Of a stretch of 20,187 bases of DNA, positions 7,545-14,992 are shown in pieces. The stretch is from assembly GCA_035509415.1 (NCBI GenBank), contig DATJLQ010000215.1, positions 1-20,187 on the forward strand, read 5' to 3'. Below the pieces are notes generated by a model that was not told the DNA's origin, searched no databases, and worked only from the letters and a program-made list of their open reading frames with translations. The stretch comes from DATJLQ01 sp035509415. GTDB lineage: Bacteria > Pseudomonadota > Alphaproteobacteria > JACZXZ01. Position 1 is the stretch's first letter; the number at the start of each line of letters is the position of its first letter. The translations under genes and the position numbers were made by a program.

Positions 7545-8885
7545 TCAGTTGGCCACCTTCTGCTGGAACAGCGCCATGCCGCGCAGGAGATCGAGGGCGC
7601 GCGCGAGCTGGTAGTCGCCGTCGACCGCCTTGTCCAGATCCTCGCCCTCGACCGGCTCGGCCGGCTCGGCCTTGCCGTTCGGCCCGACCGCGCTTTGCGG
7701 CTTGGGCGCCGGCGTGTCGTTGGGCAGCGCCCCCTTGAGCTCGCTCTCGGTGCGGAACTCGGGCTCCGCCACCTTCTCGATCTTGGCCTCGGGCACCACG
7801 ATGTCGGGCTCGATGCCGCGCGCCTGGATCGAACGCCCCGAGGGCGTGTAGTAACGCGCGGTGGTGAGGCGCATCGCGCCGTGGGTCCCGAGCGGGATGA
7901 TGGTCTGGACCGAGCCCTTGCCGAACGAGCGCGTGCCCATCAGCACCGCGCGATGATGGTCCTGCAAGGCGCCCGCGACGATCTCGGACGCCGACGCCGA
8001 GCCGCCGTTGATCAGCACCACCATCGGCACGCCCGCGACGAGATCGTGGCCGTGGGCGTTGAAGCGCTGGATGTCGTCCGCGTGGCGTCCGCGCGTCGAG
8101 ACGATCTCGCCGCGGTCGAGGAAGTCGTCGGACACCGCGACCGCCTGGTCGAGGAGCCCGCCCGGATTGTTGCGCAGATCGAGGATCAGGCCCGCGAGCT
8201 TGCGGTTGCCGAGATCCTTCTTGAACTTGGCGATCGCGGCCTTCACGCCCTCGTCCGCCTGCTCGCTGAAGGACGAGATGCGCACATAGCCGACATTGTC
8301 GTAGAGGTGCGAGCGCACCGCCTGGATCTTGATCACGGCGCGCTTCAGCGTGACCTCGAACGGCTTCTGCTTGTCGCGCTGGATGGTGAGCTTGATGGTC
8401 GAGTTGACGGGGCCGCGCATCTTCTCGACCGCGTCCTCGAGGGTCATGCCCATGACCTGCTCGCCGTCGAGGGCGATGATCAGGTCGCCCGGCTTGATGC
8501 CGGCCTTGGCCGCGGGCGTGTCGTCGATCGGCGAGACGACCTTGACCAGGCCGTTCTCCATCGTCACCTCGATGCCCAGGCCGCCGAACTCGCCGCGCGT
8601 CTGGATCTGCATGTCCTGGAACGCCTTCGCGTTCATGTAGCCGGAATGCGGATCGAGCGAGCTCAACATGCCGTTGATCGCGGCCTCGATCAGCTTCTCG
8701 TTCGAGACCGGCTCGACGTAATCCTCCTTGATCTTGGAGAACACGTCGCCGAACAGGCTGAGCGCGCGGTAGGTGTCGGTGGACTGGCCCGCCGAGCCCG
8801 TGTCGCTGGTCTGAGCCAGGCCCGAATCGTTAGCGAGAAGCAGGGCGGCTGCGACCGCAGTCGCCATCATGAAGTGACGCATCAT
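7545..8885 (-). CDS. ctpA: carboxy-terminal processing protease, S41 family
   Basis: Periplasmic serine protease that trims the C-termini of envelope proteins. The 446 residues begin with a signal peptide (about 1-24, ending GLAQ). A helical region follows, then DPHSGYMNAKAFQDMQ (78-93), a PDZ domain (about 98-180, with GGLGIEV and KPGDLIIALDG), and the S41 core (about 195-365). The catalytic Ser is S298 in GGSASASEIVAG. The general-base Lys is K323 in FGKGSVQ, with Q327 four residues later; these spacings match the characterised CtpB Ser-Lys-Gln arrangement. The C-terminal 80 residues are charged and Pro/Ala rich. The ATG overlaps the envC stop as ATGA, a 4-base overlap that couples the two. 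The pairing fits joint control of peptidoglycan hydrolases. Confidence 0.95.
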   Translation of the reverse strand: MMRHFMMATAVAAALLLANDSGLAQTSDTGSAGQSTDTYRALSLFGDVFSKIKEDYVEPVSNEKLIEAAINGMLSSLDPHSGYMNAKAFQDMQIQTRGEFGGLGIEVTMENGLVKVVSPIDDTPAAKAGIKPGDLIIALDGEQVMGMTLEDAVEKMRGPVNSTIKLTIQRDKQKPFEVTLKRAVIKIQAVRSHLYDNVGYVRISSFSEQADEGVKAAIAKFKKDLGNRKLAGLILDLRNNPGGLLDQAVAVSDDFLDRGEIVSTRGRHADDIQRFNAHGHDLVAGVPMVVLINGGSASASEIVAGALQDHHRAVLMGTRSFGKGSVQTIIPLGTHGAMRLTTARYYTPSGRSIQARGIEPDIVVPEAKIEKVAEPEFRTESELKGALPNDTPAPKPQSAVGPNGKAEPAEPVEGEDLDKAVDGDYQLARALDLLRGMALFQQKVAN

Positions 8886-10228
8886 CCGCTTACCTTACCG
8901 TTGTGAAACGCCAGCCACGGCAGTGGATTGATCGGCCGATCGTTGCGGCGCAACTCGACATAGAGTTCCGGAGTGCCGCTCACGCCCGGTCCCATCACAC
9001 CCACCGGCTCGCCCGCCAGGACCCACTGGCCGGCAACCACGTCGATGCGCGCCAAGCCCGAGAGCAGGGTATGATAGCCCTCGCTGTGCTCGATGATCAA
9101 GATTTGGCCGTAGCCGCGAAACGGGCCCGCGAACACAATTTGGCCATCATAGGGTGCCACGACCTGGGCGCCGGGGCGCGTGCGGATGGTGAGGCCCTTG
9201 GCCGGCACGCCGGCGGCGTCGGCGCTGCCGAATTCGCGCACGATGGTGCCCCGCGCGGGCAGGATCAGGTGTCCCTCGGCCCCGCTCATGGGCCGGATAT
9301 TGGGCGGCCGCGCGAAGCCCGCCGCCCCTTGGGGCGGGAGCGAGGCGACCTGCTCGTTGGACCCGGTCCCGGGCGATTGCGCCGTCCCGGCGGACGACGA
9401 GGGTGCCGGCGCCCGGCTCGGCCGGGGGGCTGCGCCGCGCTCGGCCTCGCGCAGCACGCGATCCTTCTCGACCCGATCCATGAGGTCGTGCAGGTCCTTG
9501 GCCTCGCTCGAGAGACGCTCGACGCGCGCCGCGATCGCCGCGCGCTCGGCCTCGGTCGCGCGGTAGAGCTGGTCCTGCTGGGCGAGGAGCGACGCGACCC
9601 GCCGGTGGTCGGCATCGAGCTTGGCCTTTGCGTCGGTCAGCGAGCGGCGCTGTTGATAGATTTCGACCCGCAGCTCGCGCATCGAGGTGAGGTCGTCGCG
9701 CAGCTTGTCCGCGCGCGCCTCGACCTCGGGGATGGCCGCGCGCAAAAGGATGGCGCTGCGCACCGTGTCGACCGGCGATTGGGGCAGCGCCACGAGCGCC
9801 TCGGGCGGATAGAGCGCCAAGCGCTCGAGGGCCGCGAGCGTGATCGCGAGCTGGCCGCGCCGCTCGGCGAGGGCCACGGTCTCGATGCGCTCCTGATCGC
9901 CGAGCGTCTGGAGCGTGCTCTCGACGTCGGTGATCTGCTGCTCCTCGTCCTGGGTCGCGCGGGCACTTGCGATCAGCTGCTGACGCAAGGCGGCGCGCTC
10001 GCTCGCGATCTGGGCCGAGCGCTGGTCGAGCTCGGCCTTGTGCGCCTTCCCCGCCTCGAGCGCCTGTTCGACGGTCTCGAGCTTCTGGCCGACGGCGGCA
10101 TTCCGCTCGGCGCATCGCGCTTGCGTCGCGGCTGCGATCAGAAGCAGGCCAACGAGGACCGCGCCGAAGGTTGCCGCGCCGGGCGCGGCGAAGGCGACGG
10201 AGCCGGTTCCCGGCTCACGCCGAGACAC
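8882..10228 (-). CDS. envC: murein hydrolase activator EnvC (degenerate LytM/M23)
   Basis: A periplasmic protein that activates amidases during cell separation. The 448 residues start with a signal/anchor (about 15-40). A long coiled coil (about 42-262, rich in Glu, Arg, Ala, Leu and Gln, broken near LALYPPEALVALPQ at 138-150) follows, then a Pro/Ser/Gly linker, then a LytM domain (about 318-440). The zinc-site residues of active M23 peptidases are missing. The usual G-x-H/D region reads KGLTIRT (344-350), and the usual HxH reads ELYVELR (421-427). This fits an activator, not an enzyme. The start is GTG at 10228, overlapping the gpmI end by 14 bases, so translation is probably coupled. Confidence 0.9.
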   Translation of the reverse strand: MSRREPGTGSVAFAAPGAATFGAVLVGLLLIAAATQARCAERNAAVGQKLETVEQALEAGKAHKAELDQRSAQIASERAALRQQLIASARATQDEEQQITDVESTLQTLGDQERIETVALAERRGQLAITLAALERLALYPPEALVALPQSPVDTVRSAILLRAAIPEVEARADKLRDDLTSMRELRVEIYQQRRSLTDAKAKLDADHRRVASLLAQQDQLYRATEAERAAIAARVERLSSEAKDLHDLMDRVEKDRVLREAERGAAPRPSRAPAPSSSAGTAQSPGTGSNEQVASLPPQGAAGFARPPNIRPMSGAEGHLILPARGTIVREFGSADAAGVPAKGLTIRTRPGAQVVAPYDGQIVFAGPFRGYGQILIIEHSEGYHTLLSGLARIDVVAGQWVLAGEPVGVMGPGVSGTPELYVELRRNDRPINPLPWLAFHNGKVSG

Positions 10229-11801
10229 GATTTCCGTCTTGCGCCGATCGCGCGCCGGCGCGGTCGACCAGAAGCGTGCGGCCGGTCATGAGTGGGGGCT
10301 GCGGCAGGTTCATGAGTGCGAGGATCGTCGGCGCCACGTCCGCGAGCCGGCCCGACCGGAGCCCCGCGACCCAGGCAGGCGCGTTCACCAGGACGAGCGG
10401 CACCGGGTTCATGCTGTGGGCCGTCTGGGGCTGGCCGCTCTTGGGGTCGCGCATCTCCTCGAGATTGCCGTGGTCGGCCGTGATCAACAAGGCGCCGCCC
10501 GCGCGCGCGACCGCCTCCGAGAGGCGTCCGAGGCAGCGGTCGATCGTCTCGGCCGCCTTGATCGCGGCGGCGAGGATGCCGGTATGGCCCACCATGTCGC
10601 CGTTCGCGTAATTGACCACAATGAGGTCGAATTTGCCGCTCGCGATCGCGGCCACCAGCTTGTCGGTCACCTCGTCCGCCGACATTTCGGGCTTGAGGTC
10701 GTAGGTCGCGACCTGGGGCGAGGGGACCAGGATGCGCTCCTCGCCGGGATAGGGCTTCTCCTCGCCGCCGTTGAAGAAGAAGGTGACGTGGGCGTATTTC
10801 TCGGTCTCGGCGATGCGCAGCTGCTTCAAGCCCGCGCGCGCCACGATCTCGCCGAGGGTGCCCGAGAGATCCTGGGGCGGGAAAAGCGCCGGCATGAATT
10901 TGTCGAGCGCTTCCGAATAGCTCACCATCCCGAGCGCGGCGGCGAAGCGGACCACGCGTTTCCGCGCGAACCCGTCGAAGGCGGGATCGAGGAGGGACGC
11001 GAGAATTTGGCGCGCGCGGTCGGCGCGGAAGTTCGCCATCAGGATGCCGTCGCCGTCCGCGATCCCGGCATAGGCGTCGAGGATCGTCGGCTTCAGGAAC
11101 TCGTCGTTCTCGCCGCGCGCGTAGCCGGCCTCGATCGCCGCGCGCGCGTCCGCCGCGTGCTCGCCCATGCCCGCGACGAGCGCGTCGTAGGCGAGCTCGA
11201 CGCGCGCCCAGCGCTTGTCCCGGTCCATGGCGTAATAGCGCCCGCCCAAGGTGCCGAGGGAGACGTTGGCGAGCCCGGCGATCGCGCGCTCGAACTCGGC
11301 GACGAAGCCGAGGGCACTTCGGGGCGGGGTGTCGCGCCCGTCGAGAAAACCGTGCACGGCGACCGGCACGCCCGCTTCGCCGAGGAGGCGCGCGAGGGAA
11401 GCCAAATGATCCTGGTGCGAATGGACGCCGCCCGGCGAAAGCAGGCCCAAAAGGTGGGCGCGGCCCTTGCTTGCATTGAGCTTGGCGATGAAATCGGCGA
11501 GCTTCGGATTGCGCGCGAGCGCTCCCGACTTGATCGCCTCGTCGATGCGCGGCAAATCCTGGAGCACGATGCGGCCGGCACCGAGATTCATGTGGCCGAC
11601 CTCGGAATTCCCCATCTGGCCCTCGGGCAGCCCGACCTCGTGGGCCGAGGCGTCGAGAAGCGCGTGGGGGCATTCCGTCATGAGCCGGGTCCAGACCGGC
11701 AGCGTCGCCTGGCACACCGCGTTGTCGGCGCATTCCTCCCGGTGGCCCCAGCCGTCGAGCACGGCGAGCACCACGGGGCGCGGACGTTTGGGCTCGGTCA
11801 T
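10215..11801 (-). CDS. gpmI: 2,3-bisphosphoglycerate-independent phosphoglycerate mutase
   Basis: Interconverts 3- and 2-phosphoglycerate in glycolysis and gluconeogenesis, using manganese and a phosphoserine intermediate. The 528 residues are close to family length. Motifs: VVLAVLDGWG (10-19, metal ligand D16), GNSEVGHMNLGAGR (64-77, nucleophile S66), GGVHSHQDH (124-132), HGFLDGRDTPP (150-160), AMDRDKRW (191-198), and in the C-terminal half FRADRARQ, FFFNGG, NYANGDMVGHTG and TADHGN. The frame is open another 116 codons upstream, but that stretch overlaps rlmH and is not conserved-looking. The ATG at 11801 places the first conserved motif where it belongs. There is no Shine-Dalgarno; a TATATA box lies six bases upstream. 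It heads the gpmI-envC-ctpA-yibQ-rppH series. Confidence 0.96.
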   Translation of the reverse strand: MTEPKRPRPVVLAVLDGWGHREECADNAVCQATLPVWTRLMTECPHALLDASAHEVGLPEGQMGNSEVGHMNLGAGRIVLQDLPRIDEAIKSGALARNPKLADFIAKLNASKGRAHLLGLLSPGGVHSHQDHLASLARLLGEAGVPVAVHGFLDGRDTPPRSALGFVAEFERAIAGLANVSLGTLGGRYYAMDRDKRWARVELAYDALVAGMGEHAADARAAIEAGYARGENDEFLKPTILDAYAGIADGDGILMANFRADRARQILASLLDPAFDGFARKRVVRFAAALGMVSYSEALDKFMPALFPPQDLSGTLGEIVARAGLKQLRIAETEKYAHVTFFFNGGEEKPYPGEERILVPSPQVATYDLKPEMSADEVTDKLVAAIASGKFDLIVVNYANGDMVGHTGILAAAIKAAETIDRCLGRLSEAVARAGGALLITADHGNLEEMRDPKSGQPQTAHSMNPVPLVLVNAPAWVAGLRSGRLADVAPTILALMNLPQPPLMTGRTLLVDRAGARSAQDGNRVSA

Positions 11802-11807
11802 GGCGTC

Positions 11808-11813
11808 TATATA
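11808..11813 (-). promoter_or_regulatory. TATATA box six bases before gpmI ATG (possible leaderless promoter)
   Basis: The hexamer TATATA ends six bases before the A of the gpmI start codon. The predicted transcription start therefore falls at or next to the ATG. The -35 region is poor (TGTTCC at a 17-base spacing). No purine-rich ribosome binding site lies between, which fits a leaderless message. Confidence 0.35.
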
Positions 11814-11874
11814 GGGTAAGGGGCCGCGGCGGAACAGGGGTTTCGGCCCCGATTCGGGGTGCCGCGCGGCCGGC

Positions 11875-12333
11875 TCAGCCCCGGTGATAGGGGTGGCCGG
11901 CGAGAATCTGCTGGGCGCGGTAAAGCTGCTCGGCCAGGAGCCCGCGCACGAGCAAATGCGGCCAAGTGACGCGTCCGAGCGAGAGCACGAGATCGGCCCT
12001 GCGCGCGACCGTCTCGTCGAGCCCGTCGGCGCCGCCGATGAGGAAGGCGACGGTGCCGGTCCCGCGGTCGCGCCATTGGCCGAGTCGGCGCGCGAGGCTT
12101 GCGCTGTCGAGAAGCGCGCCCGACTCGGCGAGCGCAACGGCGGCCGCATCCTCGGGCAAGGCCGCGAGCAGCAGCTCGCCCTCGCGCGCCTTGAGGGATT
12201 CGGGCGGCAGCCGCTCCTTGACCTCGACCTCCTTGAGGGTCATGGGCCATTTGAGGCGCGCCGCGTAATGGCGATAGAGGTCGCGCTCGGGGCCGTTCCG
12301 GCTGCGCCCGACGGCGACCAGGAGAATCCGCAT
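11875..12333 (-). CDS. rlmH: 23S rRNA pseudouridine-1915 N3-methyltransferase
   Basis: SPOUT-class methyltransferase that modifies pseudouridine 1915 in helix 69 of 23S rRNA, using S-adenosylmethionine on the assembled 70S ribosome. The 152 residues match the family. MRILLVAVGRSR is at the N-terminus. The cofactor-binding trefoil knot is visible as FLIGGADGLDE (about 97-107) and LSLGRVTWPHLLVRGLLAEQ (about 117-136). The C-terminus reads LYRAQQILAGHPYHRG, with the family's HPYH ending. GGAGG lies six bases before the ATG. It follows rsfS by 96 bases, a gap that includes a 16 bp tandem repeat. A GC-rich stretch with small inverted repeats separates it from gpmI. The adjacency to rsfS is widely conserved. 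Confidence 0.95.
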   Translation of the reverse strand: MRILLVAVGRSRNGPERDLYRHYAARLKWPMTLKEVEVKERLPPESLKAREGELLLAALPEDAAAVALAESGALLDSASLARRLGQWRDRGTGTVAFLIGGADGLDETVARRADLVLSLGRVTWPHLLVRGLLAEQLYRAQQILAGHPYHRG

Positions 12334-12383
12334 CCCATTCCTCCGCCCGGGCCCCGCGCGAATGGCTTTCGCGCCGGCGCGGG

Positions 12384-12415
12384 CCGGTCGGGCCGTGCAC
12401 CGGTCGGGCCGTGCC
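12384..12415. repeat. tandem duplication of a 16 bp unit
   Basis: CCGGTCGGGCCGTGCA (12384-12399) is followed immediately by CCGGTCGGGCCGTGCC (12400-12415), identical at 15 of 16 positions. It lies in the 96-base gap between rsfS and rlmH, just after the rsfS stop. Confidence 0.7.
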
Positions 12416-12429
12416 TGTGGCCCGGCGCG

Positions 12430-12816
12430 CTAGGCGATCAGCTCGACGGCATGATCAGAGCCGGTCGTCGCCCGGCCCCACATTTTTTCGAGATTGTAGA
12501 GAGCCCGGAACTCCGGGCGGAACAGATGGACGATCACATCGCCTGCGTCGACCAGCACCCAGTCGCCCTGGGATTTGCCTTCGACATGGATCGCCCCGAT
12601 ACCGGCGGCCTTGAGCTTCTTCGCCAGATGCTCGGCCATTGCGCCCACCTGCCGTTGCGAGGTCCCCGATGCCACGATCATGAAATCGGCGAGCGCCGAT
12701 TTCTTTGCCAGGCTGATGACGACGGGCTCGATGGCCTTGTCGTCCTCCAGCGATCGCTCGATCAGGCGACACAGCGCCTCGGCGGGAGCGGACGGCTTTC
12801 TTTTGCCCCTTGCTAT
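12430..12816 (-). CDS. rsfS: ribosome silencing factor RsfS, apparent ATA start
   Basis: Binds uL14 on the 50S subunit and blocks joining with 30S in stationary phase or starvation. Downstream of the only in-frame ATG (12681) are just 83 residues (MIVASGTSQRQVGAMAEHLA onward). The conserved family N-terminus is encoded upstream in the same frame, with LIERSLEDDKAIEPVVISLA and KKSALADF directly before that methionine. No ATG, GTG or TTG occurs in this extension before the upstream stop. An ATA codon at 12814-12816 lies nine bases after a full AAGGAG. Using it gives 128 residues, normal for the family; the ATG at 12681 has no ribosome binding site. Core features include DWVLVDAGDVIVHLF and FRALYNLEKMW. 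An ATG-to-ATA mutation, a sequencing error or a CTG start inside the extension are alternatives. Identity is sure; the start is less so. Confidence 0.9.
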   Translation of the reverse strand: MARGKRKPSAPAEALCRLIERSLEDDKAIEPVVISLAKKSALADFMIVASGTSQRQVGAMAEHLAKKLKAAGIGAIHVEGKSQGDWVLVDAGDVIVHLFRPEFRALYNLEKMWGRATTGSDHAVELIA

Positions 12817-12825
12817 GGTCGGATG

Positions 12826-12831
12826 CTCCTT
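12826..12831 (-). promoter_or_regulatory. strong Shine-Dalgarno that decides the rsfS start
   Basis: On the minus strand AAGGAG sits nine bases before ATA at 12816-12814. It is the only good ribosome binding site in or near the rsfS N-terminal region, and no standard start codon in the rsfS frame follows at useful distance. Confidence 0.6.
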
Positions 12832-12884
12832 GTTCCGGTTAAGTCACACGCGACGTCAAGCGACTCAGGCTCCAAGCAACGCCT

Positions 12885-13589
12885 CTAAACGACTCCGGCC
12901 GCCTTGGACCGCCCGCGCTTGGAGCTCCCGCGCTCCGAGCCCGAGCCGCCCGCCCTGGCACCACCGCGCTTCGCCCGGATCGCCGTGGCGGAGGCCCGAT
13001 GCAGGGGGATGTAGAGGAATGCCCATGCCGGCGGCTTCCGCCCGACCAACCGTTTGGCTCGGCTCGGCGGCACGCGGTATGCGGCATACCGGCGCGCGGC
13101 CTTTCCCGCCAACGCCTTGAAAGAATAAGAAGGTCGGTCGAAAACTGCAATGGACAGTTCGGTGAAAATGCGCGTCCAGGCCTGCCAGGCCGGGATTTGG
13201 GCGAGATTGTCCGCCCCCATGAGCCAGACGAAGCGATGGCGCGGATAGCGCCGCTTCAAGGCGACGAGCGTGTCGGCGGTGTAGTGGGTCCCGAGCTTGC
13301 GCTCGATGTCGGAGACCCGGATACGCCGCTGTCCCGCCGTCGCATCCCGCGCCGCCTCGAGGCGCGCCGCGAAAGGCGCCATCCCGGCCGTGGGCTTGAG
13401 CGGGTTCTGGGGCGAGACCAGCCACCAGACCTCGTCGAGGCCGAGGAGCTTGAGCGCCAGGAGGCTGATATGGAGATGGCCGCCATGGGCCGGATTGAAC
13501 GAGCCGCCCAAAAGCCCGATGCGGCGGCCGGTGCGGAGCCCGGTGCGGCGTCCCCTTTCGATGCGGCCGACGCGCGCGGGCTCCCCCAT
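12885..13589 (-). CDS. nadD: nicotinate-nucleotide adenylyltransferase
   Basis: Transfers AMP from ATP to nicotinate mononucleotide to form deamido-NAD in NAD synthesis. In the 234 residues, the nucleotidyltransferase signature GGSFNPAHGGHLHIS is at 28-42 (H35 and H38 of the H-x-x-H type motif). VWWLVSPQNPLKP (54-66), FVWLMGADNLAQIPAWQAW (120-138) and SATAIR (200-205, equivalent to the ISSTxIR phosphate-binding motif) follow. Two features exceed the usual length: an Arg-rich N-terminal leader of about 22 residues, and a low-complexity basic tail (206-234, Lys, Arg, Gly, Ser). The start at 13589 lies eight bases after the proA stop, with GAGCGG overlapping that stop. A slightly later start cannot be excluded. 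rsfS follows after 68 bases, a conserved pairing. Confidence 0.92.
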   Translation of the reverse strand: MGEPARVGRIERGRRTGLRTGRRIGLLGGSFNPAHGGHLHISLLALKLLGLDEVWWLVSPQNPLKPTAGMAPFAARLEAARDATAGQRRIRVSDIERKLGTHYTADTLVALKRRYPRHRFVWLMGADNLAQIPAWQAWTRIFTELSIAVFDRPSYSFKALAGKAARRYAAYRVPPSRAKRLVGRKPPAWAFLYIPLHRASATAIRAKRGGARAGGSGSERGSSKRGRSKAAGVV

Positions 13590-13597
13590 GGTGCCGC

Positions 13598-14875
13598 TCA
13601 GGGCCGGGTCTGGCCCGAGCCGCGCACGCGATACTTGAAGCTCGTGAGCTGCTCGGCGCCCACCGGCCCGCGCGCATGGAGCCGGCCCGTCGCGATGCCG
13701 ATCTCGGCCCCCATGCCGAACTCGCCGCCGTCGGCGAATTGGGTCGAGGCGTTGTGGAGCACGATCGCGCTGTCGACCTCGTTCAAGAAGCGCTCGGCCG
13801 CCGCCTGGTCCCCGGTCACGATCGCGTCCGTGTGATGGGAGCCGTAGCGGTTGACGTGCTGGATCGCCTCCTCGAGCCCGGCGACCACCTTGACCGCGAT
13901 GATCGCGTCCAGATACTCGGTCGTCCAATCGGCTTCGCTCGCGGGCACGATGCGGCGGTCGAGGGCGCGCGCGGCCTCGTCGCCGCGCATCTCGCAGCCG
14001 GCCTTGGCGAGGGCGTCCGCGATCGCGGGCAGGTGGCTCGATGCCACCGCGCGGTCGACCAAGAGACTCTCGGCGGCCCCGCACACGCCGACTCTTCGCA
14101 TCTTGGCGTTGAGCACGACCGGGACCGCCATCTCGAGCGTGGCCTTCGCATGGACATAGACGTGGCAATTGCCCTCGAGATGCGCGAGCACGGGGATGCG
14201 GCTCTCGCGCTGCACGCGCTCGATGAGGGACTTGCCGCCGCGCGGCACGATCACGTCGATGAAATCCGAAAGCGCCAGCATCTCGCCCACCGCCTTGCGG
14301 TCGCGCGTGGGGACGAGCTGGACCGCGTCCTCGGGGAGCCCCGCCGCGCGCAATCCCTCATGGAGGCACGCGACGAGGGCCGCCGAGGAATGGAAGCTCT
14401 CCGAGCCGCCGCGCAGGATGGCCGCATTCCCCGCCTTGACGCAAAGCCCGCCCGCGTCCGCCGTTACGTTGGGCCGCGCCTCGTAGATGATGCCGACGAC
14501 GCCGAGCGGCGTGCGCACGCGCTCGATCTTGAGTCCGTTGGGGCGGTCCCAGGCCGCGATCACCTGGCCCACGGGATCGGGCAATAGAGCGACCGCGTCG
14601 AGGTCGTGGGCGATCGCGGCGACGCGCTTCTCGTCGAGCGCGAGACGATCGAGGCTCGCGCGCGTGAGCGCCGCACCCACGCCGTCGAGATCGCGCTTGT
14701 TGGCGGCGAGAATCTCGCGGCTCCGCGCGCGCATCGCGTCGGCCGCGCGCTTCAAGGCCAGGTCCTTCCGCTCGCGCCCCGCGAGGCCCAGCGTATAGGC
14801 GGCCTTGCGCGCGCGCGCGCCGAGCTCGCGCATCGCGTCGTGAAGCTCGCGCTCGATGGGCTCGACGGCACTCAT
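13598..14875 (-). CDS. proA: gamma-glutamyl phosphate reductase
   Basis: Second step of proline synthesis: NADPH-dependent reduction of glutamyl 5-phosphate to glutamate semialdehyde in the cytoplasm. The 425 residues match the family. Aldehyde-dehydrogenase-superfamily features are visible: PLGVVGIIYEARPNVTADA (123-141), KAGNAAILRGGSES (147-160), the VPRGGKSLIERV segment (210-221), HLEGNCHVYV (232-241) and catalytic C265 in RRVGVCGAAESLLVD. The start is ATG 14875, with GAGG nine bases upstream; 16 further codons up to 14923 are open but lack similarity. In related genomes proA usually lies directly after proB. Here the nucleotidyltransferase gene lies between them, with a 117-base gap in which I see no good promoter. 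Expression may depend on read-through from that gene. Confidence 0.96.
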   Translation of the reverse strand: MSAVEPIERELHDAMRELGARARKAAYTLGLAGRERKDLALKRAADAMRARSREILAANKRDLDGVGAALTRASLDRLALDEKRVAAIAHDLDAVALLPDPVGQVIAAWDRPNGLKIERVRTPLGVVGIIYEARPNVTADAGGLCVKAGNAAILRGGSESFHSSAALVACLHEGLRAAGLPEDAVQLVPTRDRKAVGEMLALSDFIDVIVPRGGKSLIERVQRESRIPVLAHLEGNCHVYVHAKATLEMAVPVVLNAKMRRVGVCGAAESLLVDRAVASSHLPAIADALAKAGCEMRGDEAARALDRRIVPASEADWTTEYLDAIIAVKVVAGLEEAIQHVNRYGSHHTDAIVTGDQAAAERFLNEVDSAIVLHNASTQFADGGEFGMGAEIGIATGRLHARGPVGAEQLTSFKYRVRGSGQTRP

Positions 14876-14992
14876 TTCGCTCGTCCTCGCAGGCTCGGGT
14901 GGCGCGCAACGGTGCGCGACCATATCGCAAAAACCCGCGGATTTCCAGGGGTTAGGGCAACGCCACGCAAAATCGGTCCGCGTGCCGCGCCG

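Noticed and set aside
10038..11819. 593-codon open frame on the + strand
   Set aside because: Antisense shadow of gpmI and the envC start; low-complexity, no motif, no ribosome binding site.
11821..11874. small inverted repeats (CCCCG-ATT-CGGGG and a neighbour) between rlmH and gpmI
   Set aside because: Short GC stems with competing pairings and no U-run; not enough for a terminator call.
12885..14168. 427-codon frame containing nadD with a long N-terminal extension
   Set aside because: The extra N-terminus is proA read out of frame; conserved NadD sequence begins after ATG 13589.
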